Of a stretch of 64,000 nt of DNA, positions 1-9,007 are shown in pieces (within the stretch, counting starts at the first letter, position 1; each line of letters starts with the position of its first letter). The translations under genes were made by a program, and so were the position numbers. The DNA lies in assembly GCA_964529005.1 (NCBI GenBank), contig CAZGUH010000019.1, forward strand, positions 1 to 64,000, written 5' to 3'. The DNA comes from CAZGUH01 sp964529005 (GTDB lineage Bacteria > Actinomycetota > Acidimicrobiia > Acidimicrobiales > Ilumatobacteraceae). Under the pieces are notes generated by a model that was given only the letters and a program-made list of their open reading frames with translations, had not been told where the DNA came from and searched no databases.

Positions 1-959
1 GCCGACCCCAACAGCTCGGGACGGTGATCCTCGCGGCGCAGGACCGTGGCGGTCATCGGTGTCTCACCCTGGCCGTACAGCTGCACGAACACCGGACCGA
101 AGGTGTCGAGCGCGCGCTGCATCGCGGCCGGCGCCATCGGCGCGCCGCCGTACACGACGTAGGCCAGACTGGGGACGTCGGTCGAGCCCGCCGCGGCGTC
201 GGTGAGCCGGATGATCTGCGTCGGAACGAGCCAGGTGTTGGTGACGTGCTCGTCGTGGATCACCCGCAGGATCGCGACCGGATCGAAGCTCGCCGACTCC
301 GCGATGACCTGCGACGCGCCGCGCGCCGTGGCCGCGAGCGCGTGGAACCCGGCGCCATGGCTGAGCGGCGCAGCATGCAAGGTGACGTCGTGCTCGGACA
401 GCGGGGTCAGATCGGCGAGCCACCCCACCGTGACGAACGTCAGCGCGCCGTGGGACAGCATCGCGCCCTTCGGCCGGCCCGTCGTGCCCGACGTGTAGAA
501 GATCCACGCCGTGTCGCCCGGATCGACCTCGGCGACGGCCCACGGGTCCGCATCGGCCACACCGCTCGCCCGTGCGGATTCGTACTCGTCGCCAGCGATC
601 AGCACGTCGACGCTTGCGGCGCGCGCCACCTCTGCGTGGGCTGCATCGGTGACGACCAGCGACGCCGCGCAGTCGTCGGCCACGAACGCCACTTCGCTGG
701 CGGTCGAGCGGGCGTTGCACGGCACGACCACCGCCCCGATGCGAAACGCTGAGAACATCGCTTCGAGCAACTCGGGCCGGTTGTCCATCAACAGCGCGAT
801 GCGGTCGCCGCGGCCGATCCCACGCCCTCGCCACGCGGCGGCGAGCGCGGCGCAGCGATCGTTCAGCTGCGCGTACGACGTCACGGCGCCGCGCCATGTG
901 ATCGCCGGATGATCACCGAACGCGCGGGCGCTGTCGAGGAGGAACCCGGCGATGTTCAC
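1..959 (-). CDS. Acyl-CoA synthetase / AMP-dependent ligase (partial, N-terminal part)
   Basis: ANL-superfamily adenylating enzyme expected to activate a carboxylic acid to an acyl-AMP and then an acyl-CoA. The reading frame begins at a GTG (MNIAGFLLDS...) and runs off the left edge, giving about 319 codons. The P-loop-like motif YTSGTTGRPKGAML lies near residue 165, followed by the APLSHGAGFH and VYGGAPMAP / LYGQGE segments typical of long- or medium-chain acyl-CoA and cyclohexanecarboxylate-CoA ligases. Its GTG overlaps the TGA of the upstream dioxygenase gene (GTGA), so the two are translationally coupled. The substrate cannot be read from this fragment; the PhyH and thiolase neighbours suggest lipid or side-chain degradation. 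Confidence 0.9.
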   Translation of the reverse strand, partial: MNIAGFLLDSARAFGDHPAITWRGAVTSYAQLNDRCAALAAAWRGRGIGRGDRIALLMDNRPELLEAMFSAFRIGAVVVPCNARSTASEVAFVADDCAASLVVTDAAHAEVARAASVDVLIAGDEYESARASGVADADPWAVAEVDPGDTAWIFYTSGTTGRPKGAMLSHGALTFVTVGWLADLTPLSEHDVTLHAAPLSHGAGFHALAATARGASQVIAESASFDPVAILRVIHDEHVTNTWLVPTQIIRLTDAAAGSTDVPSLAYVVYGGAPMAPAAMQRALDTFGPVFVQLYGQGETPMTATVLRREDHRPELLGS

Positions 960-1783
960 GTGCTTCGGCTCCCGGGGTCGACGATCGGCAGGTGCCCGTG
1001 CACCGCCGGCTTCTGGAGAAAACGCCGCTGCCGGTCGGTGAGCAACGGCTCGAGGCCCACCAGGCCGGGATCTCCCGGGCTCCAGGCGAGGTGTCCCGGC
1101 CCGTATTTGTAGAGCAGCGTCAGCCGGTCGCCGCGCCCACGCCACGGAATCGTGCAGTGGGTCAGGGCCTCGGTGAACACGATCACATCACCCGCCGCCA
1201 TCGGCGTCTCGACCACCATCCGCCGGTCGAGATCGGCCGGCAGGCCGAAGTTCGCCTTGTGGCTTCCCGGGATGCAGCCGAAGCCGCCGTCGCCCACGCG
1301 GTGGTCGACGAGCGACCATTGCACGGCGACCAATCCGCTGAAGATCCTGCCGCCCTCGACGCGGTAGTACTGCGCGGGATCGTGCGGCGTTCCGCCGCCG
1401 TGCAGGCCGAGCCCGGATGTCCCTCGCCCCATCACGATCCCGTAGGTGTGGTCGAGTCGCACGGTCGGCCCGCACAGCTCGATCACGACGTCGGCGATCG
1501 CAGGGTGGTCGATCAGGTCGCGGAATGCCGCGTCGTGACGCAAGTGGTCCCGGAATCGCTGGCTCTGGATCGTCGGCCCCGGCGAAGGGAGGCGCAGTTC
1601 GTCCACCGCGGCCCGCAGCCGCCGCACCGTGTGGTGATCGAGCGCGTGACGGCGTACGAGGTATCCCCGCAGGTCGAACGCGTAGCGCTCCGCATCCGTC
1701 AGCGGCCCCGTGCTCACCACCCGCCACCCTACGTTCTCGTCGAGGCGTGAGCACAGGCGTTCGACGAGGCGCTCGTTCGGCAT
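956..1783 (-). CDS. Phytanoyl-CoA dioxygenase (PhyH) family protein
   Basis: Predicted Fe(II)/2-oxoglutarate-dependent oxygenase of 275 residues, cupin fold. The segment GLHGGGTPHDPAQYY carries the first metal-ligand region, GDGGFGCIPGSHKANF is the conserved core strand region of PhyH proteins, and HCTIPWRG supplies the distal histidine and the 2-oxoglutarate-binding arginine. I chose the ATG that gives MPNERLVERL; a longer in-frame extension upstream is low-complexity Arg/Cys and looks non-coding. No clear ribosome binding site is visible. It precedes and overlaps an acyl-CoA ligase gene and is divergent from a thiolase, suggesting shared use in fatty-acid or isoprenoid-like catabolism. Substrate unknown. 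Confidence 0.85.
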   Translation of the reverse strand: MPNERLVERLCSRLDENVGWRVVSTGPLTDAERYAFDLRGYLVRRHALDHHTVRRLRAAVDELRLPSPGPTIQSQRFRDHLRHDAAFRDLIDHPAIADVVIELCGPTVRLDHTYGIVMGRGTSGLGLHGGGTPHDPAQYYRVEGGRIFSGLVAVQWSLVDHRVGDGGFGCIPGSHKANFGLPADLDRRMVVETPMAAGDVIVFTEALTHCTIPWRGRGDRLTLLYKYGPGHLAWSPGDPGLVGLEPLLTDRQRRFLQKPAVHGHLPIVDPGSRST

Positions 1784-1815
1784 GTCGATCGCGCAGCGTT
1801 CTCGGATGCTCCAAT

Positions 1816-1915
1816 GTGTCCGACACCCTCCACACCGGTCACACTGTTGCGATCGACGGCGGCGACACCTGCTCTGACCGTCCTCCACAGATCAATACCC
1901 CACTCCACAGATCAA
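1816..1915. promoter_or_regulatory. Candidate operators between PhyH and thiolase genes
   Basis: The 142-base divergent intergenic region holds an 11-base palindrome GTGTCCGACAC at 1816-1826 and a perfect 13-base direct repeat CTCCACAGATCAA at 1883-1895 and 1903-1915, whose starts are 20 bases apart (two helical turns). Such spacing suits a transcription factor binding one DNA face. No regulator gene sits next to it, so the cognate protein is unknown. The second repeat abuts the thiolase ribosome binding site. Confidence 0.35.
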
Positions 1916-1925
1916 AGGGAGCACC

Positions 1926-3134
1926 ATGCGAGAAGCGGTGATCGTCTCCGTCGCCCGCACCCCCATCGGCAAGGCATACCGGGGCGCGTTCAACGACACG
2001 TCCGGGCAGCAGCTCGCCGCGCACGCGATCTCCGCGGCCGTCTCCCGTGCCGGCGTCGAGCCCGGCGAGGTCGAAGACGTGATCCTCGGCTGCGCGCTCC
2101 AGCAGGGCAGCACCGGCGGCAACGTGGCTCGGCAGGCCGCGTTGCGTGCAGAGCTGCCGGTGACCGTGCCGGGCACGACGATCGACCGCCAGTGCTCGTC
2201 CGGCCTGATGGCGGTCGCCGCCGCCGCGCACCAGATCGTCCTCGAAGGGATGGAGACGGTCGTCGCCGGCGGCGTCGAGTCGATCTCGCTCGTCCAGAAC
2301 GATCACATGAACGGCTATCGCGCCCAGGACGCGTGGCTGGTCGAGCGGATCCCGCAGATCTACATGTCGATGATCGAGACCGCGGAAGTCGTCGCAGAGC
2401 GCTACGGCGTCAGCCGCGAGGCGCAGGACGCGTACGCGCTCCAGTCGCAGCAACGCACCGCGCGGGCTCAGCTCGAGGGTCGCTACGACGCCGAGATCGT
2501 CCCGCTCACCGCGCTCCAGCTGGTGAAGGATTCGTCGACCGGCGAGACGAGCACGCGCGAGGTGACGTTGTCGAAGGACGAGGGCAACCGCCCGTCGACG
2601 ACCGCCGAGGACCTGGCCCGGCTGAAGCCCGTCCTGGTCAACGGCCAGCGCGTCAGCGAAGGGCGGCACGTCACCGCCGGCAACGCGTCGCAGCTCTCCG
2701 ACGGGGCGGCCGCGGTCGTGATGATGGAAGCTTCCGAGGCGTCTCGGCGCGGGCTGACGCCGCTCGGCGCTCTGCGCGGCATCGCGGTCGCGGGATGCGA
2801 CCCGGACGAGATGGGCATCGGACCGGTCTTCGCCGTGCCGAAGCTGCTCAAGCGCCACGGCCTCACCGTCGACGACATCGACATCTGGGAGCTCAACGAA
2901 GCGTTCGCCGCGCAGGTGCTGCCGTGCCGCGACCGCCTCGGGATCCCCGACGATCGCCTCAACGTGTCGGGCGGGGCGATATCCATCGGCCATCCGTACG
3001 GCATGACCGGCGCGCGCACCACCGGCCACGTCCTGCTCGAGGGACGGCGGCGCGGCGCCCGCTACGGCGTGGTGACGATGTGCGTCGGCGGCGGCATGGG
3101 AGCAGCCGGCCTGTTCGAGATCTTCGCCTCCTGA
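1926..3134 (+). CDS. Acetyl-CoA C-acyltransferase (thiolase)
   Basis: Thiolase of 402 residues, full family length. It has the nucleophilic cysteine at about residue 90 in DRQCSSGLMAV, the NEAFAAQ motif, the catalytic histidine in SIGHPYGMTGAR and the second catalytic cysteine in MCVGGGMGAAGLFE. It would cleave 3-ketoacyl-CoA (or condense two acetyl-CoA). The ATG is preceded by AAAGGGAG at good spacing. It faces away from a PhyH/acyl-CoA ligase pair, consistent with a small catabolic island. Whether it is a FadA-type degradative thiolase or a biosynthetic acetoacetyl-CoA thiolase cannot be decided from sequence alone; absence of a neighbouring FadB-like gene leaves it open. Confidence 0.95.
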   Translation: MREAVIVSVARTPIGKAYRGAFNDTSGQQLAAHAISAAVSRAGVEPGEVEDVILGCALQQGSTGGNVARQAALRAELPVTVPGTTIDRQCSSGLMAVAAAAHQIVLEGMETVVAGGVESISLVQNDHMNGYRAQDAWLVERIPQIYMSMIETAEVVAERYGVSREAQDAYALQSQQRTARAQLEGRYDAEIVPLTALQLVKDSSTGETSTREVTLSKDEGNRPSTTAEDLARLKPVLVNGQRVSEGRHVTAGNASQLSDGAAAVVMMEASEASRRGLTPLGALRGIAVAGCDPDEMGIGPVFAVPKLLKRHGLTVDDIDIWELNEAFAAQVLPCRDRLGIPDDRLNVSGGAISIGHPYGMTGARTTGHVLLEGRRRGARYGVVTMCVGGGMGAAGLFEIFAS

Positions 3135-3160
3135 CATCACGGCGCGCTCTTCACGGCGCG

Positions 3161-3934
3161 TCACACGACCGCGACGAAGCACTCCTCGGCGACGTTGTCG
3201 GCGTACAGCTCCGGGCCGAGCAGATCGATCACGGTCCGGGTCTGCGATGCCATCGCGGCGAGAGCGGCCACCTTCCGGTCGAGGGCGTGACCGCCGACGG
3301 TGACCCGCAGCGCGATCTCGCTGTCGGCCCGACCGACGATCTCGTCGTCGGTCATCATCACGTTCCATTCGTTGTAGAGATGGCCGAACCGCTCGACGTG
3401 GGCGACGCTCATCGCCGCGTGGAACAGGCGGCCGGGCCGGCCGGCGCGCCGCCATGCCTCGGTCACCCACGTCGACACCGCCATGTGGTCCGGATGGAAC
3501 GTCATGCCGTCGGGCCCGAAGGTGAGGATCGTGTCGGCGTGGGTGGCGGCGATCAGCTCTGCCATCCGGGCGACGCCATGCTCCATCGGCAGCTGCTGCA
3601 ACCCGCCATCGGGTAAGCCGAGCAGCCGATGCTCGGCGACACCGAGCACGGCCATCGCCGCGCTCGCCTCCCACGACCGCAGCTGCCCGAGCCGCGCGGG
3701 CGGCCACCGCTCCGGGTCCTCGGTTCCGAGCTCGCCCGCCGTGGCGGAGACGCACACGACCCGCTGGCCGGCGTCGCGTGCGGCGGCCATCAGGCCGCCG
3801 GCGAGGTAGGTCTCGTCGTCGGGGTGGGCCCACACGCTGAGCACCGTGCCGAGGCCGGCGATCGATCCGGGCTCGATCGCGGTCGCGGGCACGAGCTCGT
3901 CGGAGCGGGCGCGCGTCTCAGGGGCAATGACCAT
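3161..3934 (-). CDS. PIG-L family N-acetylglucosaminyl deacetylase-like protein
   Basis: LmbE/PIG-L fold zinc hydrolase of 257 residues. The zinc-binding signature AHPDDETYLAGG is near residue 36 and a third metal ligand lies in the GMTFHPDHMAV segment. Family members include MshB and Mca of mycothiol metabolism and glycopeptide/antibiotic tailoring deacetylases; the residues visible do not identify the substrate. The gene converges on the thiolase gene with only about 26 bases between them and is divergent from the BTAD regulator. The sequence CAGCAT six bases before the ATG may be a -10 box for leaderless transcription. Confidence 0.88.
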   Translation of the reverse strand: MVIAPETRARSDELVPATAIEPGSIAGLGTVLSVWAHPDDETYLAGGLMAAARDAGQRVVCVSATAGELGTEDPERWPPARLGQLRSWEASAAMAVLGVAEHRLLGLPDGGLQQLPMEHGVARMAELIAATHADTILTFGPDGMTFHPDHMAVSTWVTEAWRRAGRPGRLFHAAMSVAHVERFGHLYNEWNVMMTDDEIVGRADSEIALRVTVGGHALDRKVAALAAMASQTRTVIDLLGPELYADNVAEECFVAVV

Positions 3935-4013
3935 GCAGCGATGCTGGCACGGCGGCGTTGCACGGCCGTTGTAGCGCGGTTGCGCGCGATCGAAGAGCCG
4001 TAACGTGTGCGCG

Positions 4014-7000
4014 ATGGAGTTCCTGGTGCTGGGACCGCTTCAGGTGATCGCCGACGGCCGCACCATCGACATCACGAGCGGCGCGCAGCGCCGCATCCTG
4101 TGCGCGCTGCTCGCCGAGGCCGGCCACACCATCTCCGCGCCGTCCCTGTGCGACGTCGTGTGGGACGGCGAGCCTCCGCCGAGCGCCGGCACGACGCTGC
4201 GCTCGCTGGTCTCGCGCCTGCGCCGGATCGTGGGTGACCGGCTCGTCGGCCGCCACGGCGGCTACGCCCTCGTGCTGCGCGGCGACGACGCGACCGACGC
4301 CGGCGCCTTCGTCGCAGCGCTCGCCGACGCGCTCGCGGCGCCCGGTCCAGCGACGATCGCGGCCCTCGAAGCGGCGCTGGGCTCCTGGCGCGGCGAGGCG
4401 TTCGGCGAGTGCGCATCGCTCACAGCGATCCGCCCGAGCGCCGAACGCCTGGAGCGGTCGCGGTCGGAGGCGCTGGAGGTGCTCGCCGGCGACGCGCTCG
4501 GCGCCGGGCAGTGGCAGCGCGCCGCGCGCTTCGCCCGTGACGCGGTGACCGCCGACGCGTTGCGCGAACCGGCGTGGACAGCTCTGGTGCTCGCGCTCGC
4601 GCGCGGCGGCCGCGGTCCCGAGGCGGTCCGCGCCGCAGCCGAGGCGACGAAGGCCCTCGCCGAGATCGGGCTGTCGCCGGGACGGGCGTTGCGCGACGCA
4701 GAGGCCGAGGCGCTCGGGATCGACACGCCGGCGCCGGCGCGCACGAGCGGGCAGGACGCCACCCCCCGCCCCGCCGTCGACGGTCGTGCCGCCCATCGGC
4801 TCCCGACGCTGCTGACGCCGATGATCGGTCGTGACGCCGATCTGGCCGCCGTGCTCGACGCGCTCGCCGATCGGCGGATCGTCACGCTGGTCGGGCCCGG
4901 AGGCGTCGGCAAGACGCGGTTGGCGATCGAGGTCGCCCGCACCGGCGGCGAGACGCACAGCCGTGGCGCGATCTTCGTGCCGTTGAGCCGCGTCGCCGAC
5001 GGCAGCGACGTCGCCGCGGCGATCGCCGACGCCATCGGCGTGCGACCGTCCCCGAACGGGACGGTCTCGTTCGAGGGCGCAGGAGCGCTCGACGCGCTGG
5101 TCGTGCTCGACAACTGCGAGCACGTGATCGACGCCGTCGCCGAGGTGGTCCCGACGCTCTTCGACGGCGGCGACCGCCTGCGCGTCCTGGCCACCAGCCG
5201 CGAGCCGCTGGCCATCGAGGCCGAGCACATCGTCACCGTCGCTCCCCTGCCCGTCGACGGTCCGAACGCCGCGGCCGCCGAGCTGTTCCGGGCGCGTGCC
5301 GCGGCAGCGGGCGCTCCGGCGGCCGACGCCCGGGACGACGCGCTCGTGGTCGAGGTGGTGCAGCGTGTCGACGGGTTGCCGCTGGCCCTCGAGATGGCGG
5401 CCGCCCGGCTGCGGACGATGAGCCTCGGCGAACTGGCCGGCGCGATCGTCGGTGACCTCGACGTGCTGAGCTCGCCGCGCCGTGACGTCGACCAGCGGCA
5501 CCGCACCGTGCGCGACCTGCTCGCGTGGTCCGAGCGCCTGCTCGACGACGAGCTGCGATCGGCGTTGCTCGCGTTCAGCGTGTTCGTCGGCGCGGTGCGC
5601 GCCCGCGACCTCGGCGCCGTCGTCGGGTCAGCGCGCCCCGCCGACACCGTCGCCCGCCTCGTCGACCGATCGTTGATCCTGACGATCGGCGGCGACGGCG
5701 GCGGCGTGCGCTTCGTCGCGCTCGAGACCGTGCGCAGCTTCGGCCGTGAGCGCCTGGCCGCCGATCCCGCCGCCGAGCGCGCCGTGCGCGAGCGTCACGC
5801 CCGCTGGTTCTGCGACGCCGTCGCGGAGGTCGACAGCGCCCTGCGGGGACACGATCCGGCCGGAGCGTTCACCCGGTTCGGTGAGATCTTCGACGAGCTG
5901 CGCGCTGCGCTGCGGTGGGCTCGGGATCACGATCTGGCGCTGGCCGTCGACATCGTCCGCCACGCCAGCCTCGTCGGGCGGATGAGCCTCCGCCTCGAAA
6001 CGGCGATGTGGGCCGAGGAGGTCGCCGCCCGCGTGCCGCCCCGCCATCCTGCCGCGCCGACCGCGCTCGCCGCGGCAGCGGTCGGGCTGTCGACCCGCGG
6101 CCGGCTGGCCGAGGCCCGCGCGATGGCCACGGCAGCCCTCGAACGCGACCCGCACGGGCCTGGCGCCCTGCTCGCGGTCGAAGCGCTGGCCGACGCGTTC
6201 CTGTACGAGGGCCGCCTCGCCGACAGCGCCGAGGCCGCCGGCCTGGGCGAGGCGCTCGGCGCCGAGCGCGGCGATCCGCTGTATCGCGATTTCGCCATCG
6301 TCGGACGTGCGCTCGCCAGCGCCTACGACGGCGACGCGGCCGCAGCGATGGCGTTGCTCGATGAAGCGCAGCCCGCCCTCACCGCGTTCGGTGAGCTGTG
6401 GTTCGACTACGTCCGCGGCGAGGCGTCGATGGACACCGACGTAACCGGCGCGCTCGCCGCCCTCGACCGCGCCGTGGACGGCGCGGCGCGCACGGGAGCG
6501 CGCTACCTCGTGGAGGTGGCGATGCTGTCGGCGACGACGCTGCGCGCCCGAGCGGGCGAGATCGGTGAGGCCGCAGACCGCTTCCAGGCGCTCCTCGATG
6601 AGTTCGCCCTCGGCGGCGACCTCGGCCACCTCGTCACGACGCTGCGCAACCTCGTGACGCTGCTCGACCGGATGGGCGAGCCCGCGGCGGCCGCCGAGCT
6701 CTACGGCGCGGTGGTCGACCATCCGTCTTCGCCCAGCTATGGCGCCGAGCGCGAACGTCTCGAGGCCGGGGCCACGTCGGCCTGCGATGCGCTCGGAGAG
6801 AGCGCGTTCCGCCGAGCGGTGGCGACGGGCCGGACCCGCTCCGTCGAGGCCGCGCTCGACGCCGCGCGCACCGCGCTGGCCGGCCGGCGCCGCGCCGCCC
6901 CCGCAGTCCCGGCGGTCGTCCAGCGCCCGCCCGAACGCGGCGAGCTGCGACGCGACGGCGAGGACTGGCACGTCGTGTTCGACGGCGCCGCCGCTCGTGT

Positions 7001-7478
7001 GCGTCACAGCAAGGGCATCGCCGACCTCGCGGTGCTCCTCGCCCGGCCCGGCGCCGAGATCCACGCCTTGGAGCTGATGGGAGGCGCCGACGTGGGACAC
7101 GCGCCCGGCGCCGGCGTCGACGCGACGGCTCGGCGGGAGTACCAGCAGCGCATCGTCGAGCTCCAGCGGACGATCGACCAGGCCCAGGCCGATTGCGACC
7201 CCGCGCGCGCCGCGCTCGCCGAGATCGAGCTCGACGCGCTGGTCGACCAGCTGAGCGCGGCGTTCGGGCTCGGCGGCCGAGCGCGCTCGACGACGTCGAG
7301 CAGCGAGCGGGCACGCTCGGCCGTCACGTTCCGGATCCGCTCCGCGATCCGCAAGATCACCACGACGCATCCCGCCCTCGGCCAGCACCTCGACGTCGCC
7401 GTGCGCACCGGCGCCTGGTGCTCGTACCGCCCCGATCGCCCCGTCGAATGGACCGTCACCGGCGTCCACCATCCGTGA
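4014..7478 (+). CDS. BTAD/AfsR-type transcriptional regulator with NB-ARC-like ATPase
   Basis: Very large (1154 residues) regulator. Residues 1-90 form a winged-helix DNA-binding domain (MEFLVLGPLQV start is typical), 95-240 a bacterial transcriptional activator (BTAD) helical domain, then an NTPase module with Walker A GPGGVGKTRLA near 293 and Walker B LVVLDNCEH near 363, followed by TPR-like helices to about 900. The C-terminus has the RVRHSKGIADLAVLL region seen in many actinobacterial ATPase regulators and a helical tail. TAACGT ends 7 bases before the ATG, indicating a leaderless transcript and supporting this start over an in-frame alternative 9 bases upstream. It is divergent from the PIG-L gene and followed by the TTC38-like gene, a possible target. 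Confidence 0.9.
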   Translation: MEFLVLGPLQVIADGRTIDITSGAQRRILCALLAEAGHTISAPSLCDVVWDGEPPPSAGTTLRSLVSRLRRIVGDRLVGRHGGYALVLRGDDATDAGAFVAALADALAAPGPATIAALEAALGSWRGEAFGECASLTAIRPSAERLERSRSEALEVLAGDALGAGQWQRAARFARDAVTADALREPAWTALVLALARGGRGPEAVRAAAEATKALAEIGLSPGRALRDAEAEALGIDTPAPARTSGQDATPRPAVDGRAAHRLPTLLTPMIGRDADLAAVLDALADRRIVTLVGPGGVGKTRLAIEVARTGGETHSRGAIFVPLSRVADGSDVAAAIADAIGVRPSPNGTVSFEGAGALDALVVLDNCEHVIDAVAEVVPTLFDGGDRLRVLATSREPLAIEAEHIVTVAPLPVDGPNAAAAELFRARAAAAGAPAADARDDALVVEVVQRVDGLPLALEMAAARLRTMSLGELAGAIVGDLDVLSSPRRDVDQRHRTVRDLLAWSERLLDDELRSALLAFSVFVGAVRARDLGAVVGSARPADTVARLVDRSLILTIGGDGGGVRFVALETVRSFGRERLAADPAAERAVRERHARWFCDAVAEVDSALRGHDPAGAFTRFGEIFDELRAALRWARDHDLALAVDIVRHASLVGRMSLRLETAMWAEEVAARVPPRHPAAPTALAAAAVGLSTRGRLAEARAMATAALERDPHGPGALLAVEALADAFLYEGRLADSAEAAGLGEALGAERGDPLYRDFAIVGRALASAYDGDAAAAMALLDEAQPALTAFGELWFDYVRGEASMDTDVTGALAALDRAVDGAARTGARYLVEVAMLSATTLRARAGEIGEAADRFQALLDEFALGGDLGHLVTTLRNLVTLLDRMGEPAAAAELYGAVVDHPSSPSYGAERERLEAGATSACDALGESAFRRAVATGRTRSVEAALDAARTALAGRRRAAPAVPAVVQRPPERGELRRDGEDWHVVFDGAAARVRHSKGIADLAVLLARPGAEIHALELMGGADVGHAPGAGVDATARREYQQRIVELQRTIDQAQADCDPARAALAEIELDALVDQLSAAFGLGGRARSTTSSSERARSAVTFRIRSAIRKITTTHPALGQHLDVAVRTGAWCSYRPDRPVEWTVTGVHHP

Positions 7479-7511
7479 GGCGCCGCCTCGCGCTGTGAGG
7501 CGGCCTCTCAC
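7475..7511 (+). terminator. Candidate hairpin terminator after BTAD regulator
   Basis: Inverted repeat with 13 of 15 paired bases (GTGAGGCGCCGCCTC / GAGGCGGCCTCTCAC) and a 7-base loop. The stop codon of the regulator lies in the left arm. There is no T-run, as is common in very GC-rich actinobacteria, so function is inferred from position only. Confidence 0.4.
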
Positions 7512-7567
7512 GCCTCCTGGGTGATGACGACAGACGACCGGCGACGCGGCCGGTGAGGAGCCAGACC

Positions 7568-8992
7568 ATGCCCAACACACTTCAGACATCACGCGGATCC
7601 GACCTCGACGCCCACGGCAACCGGATGACCGGCGATCCCGCTTCGATCGCGCTGTACGACCAGGCGATCGATCGGTTCGTACGGTTCCATCCCGAGATCC
7701 TCGACATCGCCGGGAAGTTCGGCGAGCCAGACGTGGCAGCCCCGATGGGGTGGGCGCTGATCGCCTACCTCCACCTGATGAGCACCGAGGCCGGCGACCT
7801 GGCCGCGGCGCGCGACGCGCTGGCCGAGCTCGAGGCGTCGGCGGGCAACGAGCGCGAACGCGCCCACGCGGCCGCGATCGGCCGGTGGCGCCAAGGCGAT
7901 TGGATCGGCGCCGCGCGCACGCTGGACGAGCTCGGTCAGCGCTGGCCGACCGACATGCTGGCGCTGATGTTCGGGCACCAGCTCGACTTCTTCGTCGGCG
8001 ACGCGCAGCGCCTGCGCGACCGGACGGTGCGAGCCGTGCGCGAGTTCGATCCGATGCACCCCCACGCGGGGTTCGTCCGCGGGCTCTCGGCGTTCGGCCT
8101 CGAGGAGGCGGGGCACTACCAGCACGCGATCGAGGCCGGCATGGCCGCGGTCGACGCCAACGCCGACGACGTGTGGGCGATCCACGCGGTCGTGCACGCC
8201 TACGAGATGCAGGGCCAGATCGCGGCCGGCATCGACTTCATGCGCTCCGACCGCACGCGCTGGGAGACCGGGAACCTGTTCACGGTGCACAACTGGTGGC
8301 ATCTCGCGCTCTACGAACTGGAGGCTGGCCGCCTCGATGGGGTGCTGGAGATCTACGACCGCGAGGTGCACAACGCCGAGTCGGCGTGCGTGGCGATGGA
8401 GATGCTCGACGCCAGCGCGCTGCTCTGGCGGCTGCTGCTCGATGGCGCCGACACCGGCGACCGGTGGGCGGCGCTCGCCGACGCATGGGCGGCGAAGACC
8501 GACGCCGATCCGTGGTACGTGTTCAACGACGTGCACGCGGTGATGGCGCTCGTCGGCGCCGGCAGGATCGCGGAGGCACGCGCGCTGGTGACGGCGCGAG
8601 CTCAGGCCGCCGCGGGCGACTCCTCGTGGAACGCCGCGGTCAGCGGGGAGGTCGGCCTCCCGGTCGCGCGGTCGCTGATCGCGTTCGGCGTGGGCGCCTA
8701 CGACGAGGTCATCGACACGCTGATGCCGATCCGCGGCATCGTCCAGCGCTTCGGCGGATCGCATGCCCAGCGTGACGCCGTCCAGCGCACGATCCTGGAA
8801 GCCGCGCTGCGCAGCGGACGGTTCGAGCTCGCTCGGGCGCTCACCGCCGAGCGCTTGGGCGTCCGCGACACGAGCGTGTATTCGTGGACTCAGCGTGCCC
8901 GGGCGCTGCGCGGCCTCGGTGAGACCACCGCCGCGGCCGCTGCCGACGAGGCGGCGCGGTCCCACCGGGCCGCGATCGTCTCCGCCAGCTGA
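7568..8992 (+). CDS. TTC38-like tetratricopeptide repeat protein
   Basis: Soluble all-helical protein of 474 residues resembling the TTC38 family: it contains AIHAVVHAYEMQGQ and HNWWHLALYELEAG, both hallmark segments, with helical repeats throughout. TPR proteins bind peptides or partner proteins; no enzymatic residues are evident and the cellular role is unknown. The ATG is chosen because GAGGAG at 7555-7560 is 7 bases upstream; an in-frame GTG at 7553 overlaps that ribosome binding site. It lies 90 bases after the BTAD regulator on the same strand and converges on terC. Confidence 0.85.
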   Translation: MPNTLQTSRGSDLDAHGNRMTGDPASIALYDQAIDRFVRFHPEILDIAGKFGEPDVAAPMGWALIAYLHLMSTEAGDLAAARDALAELEASAGNERERAHAAAIGRWRQGDWIGAARTLDELGQRWPTDMLALMFGHQLDFFVGDAQRLRDRTVRAVREFDPMHPHAGFVRGLSAFGLEEAGHYQHAIEAGMAAVDANADDVWAIHAVVHAYEMQGQIAAGIDFMRSDRTRWETGNLFTVHNWWHLALYELEAGRLDGVLEIYDREVHNAESACVAMEMLDASALLWRLLLDGADTGDRWAALADAWAAKTDADPWYVFNDVHAVMALVGAGRIAEARALVTARAQAAAGDSSWNAAVSGEVGLPVARSLIAFGVGAYDEVIDTLMPIRGIVQRFGGSHAQRDAVQRTILEAALRSGRFELARALTAERLGVRDTSVYSWTQRARALRGLGETTAAAAADEAARSHRAAIVSAS

Positions 8993-9007
8993 CGGCCTCG
9001 CCGCGAC

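Noticed and set aside
1839..3833. 664-codon minus-strand frame opposite the thiolase and PIG-L region
   Set aside because: Composition is Arg/Ala/Gly noise, no motifs; thiolase on the other strand has complete catalytic residues.
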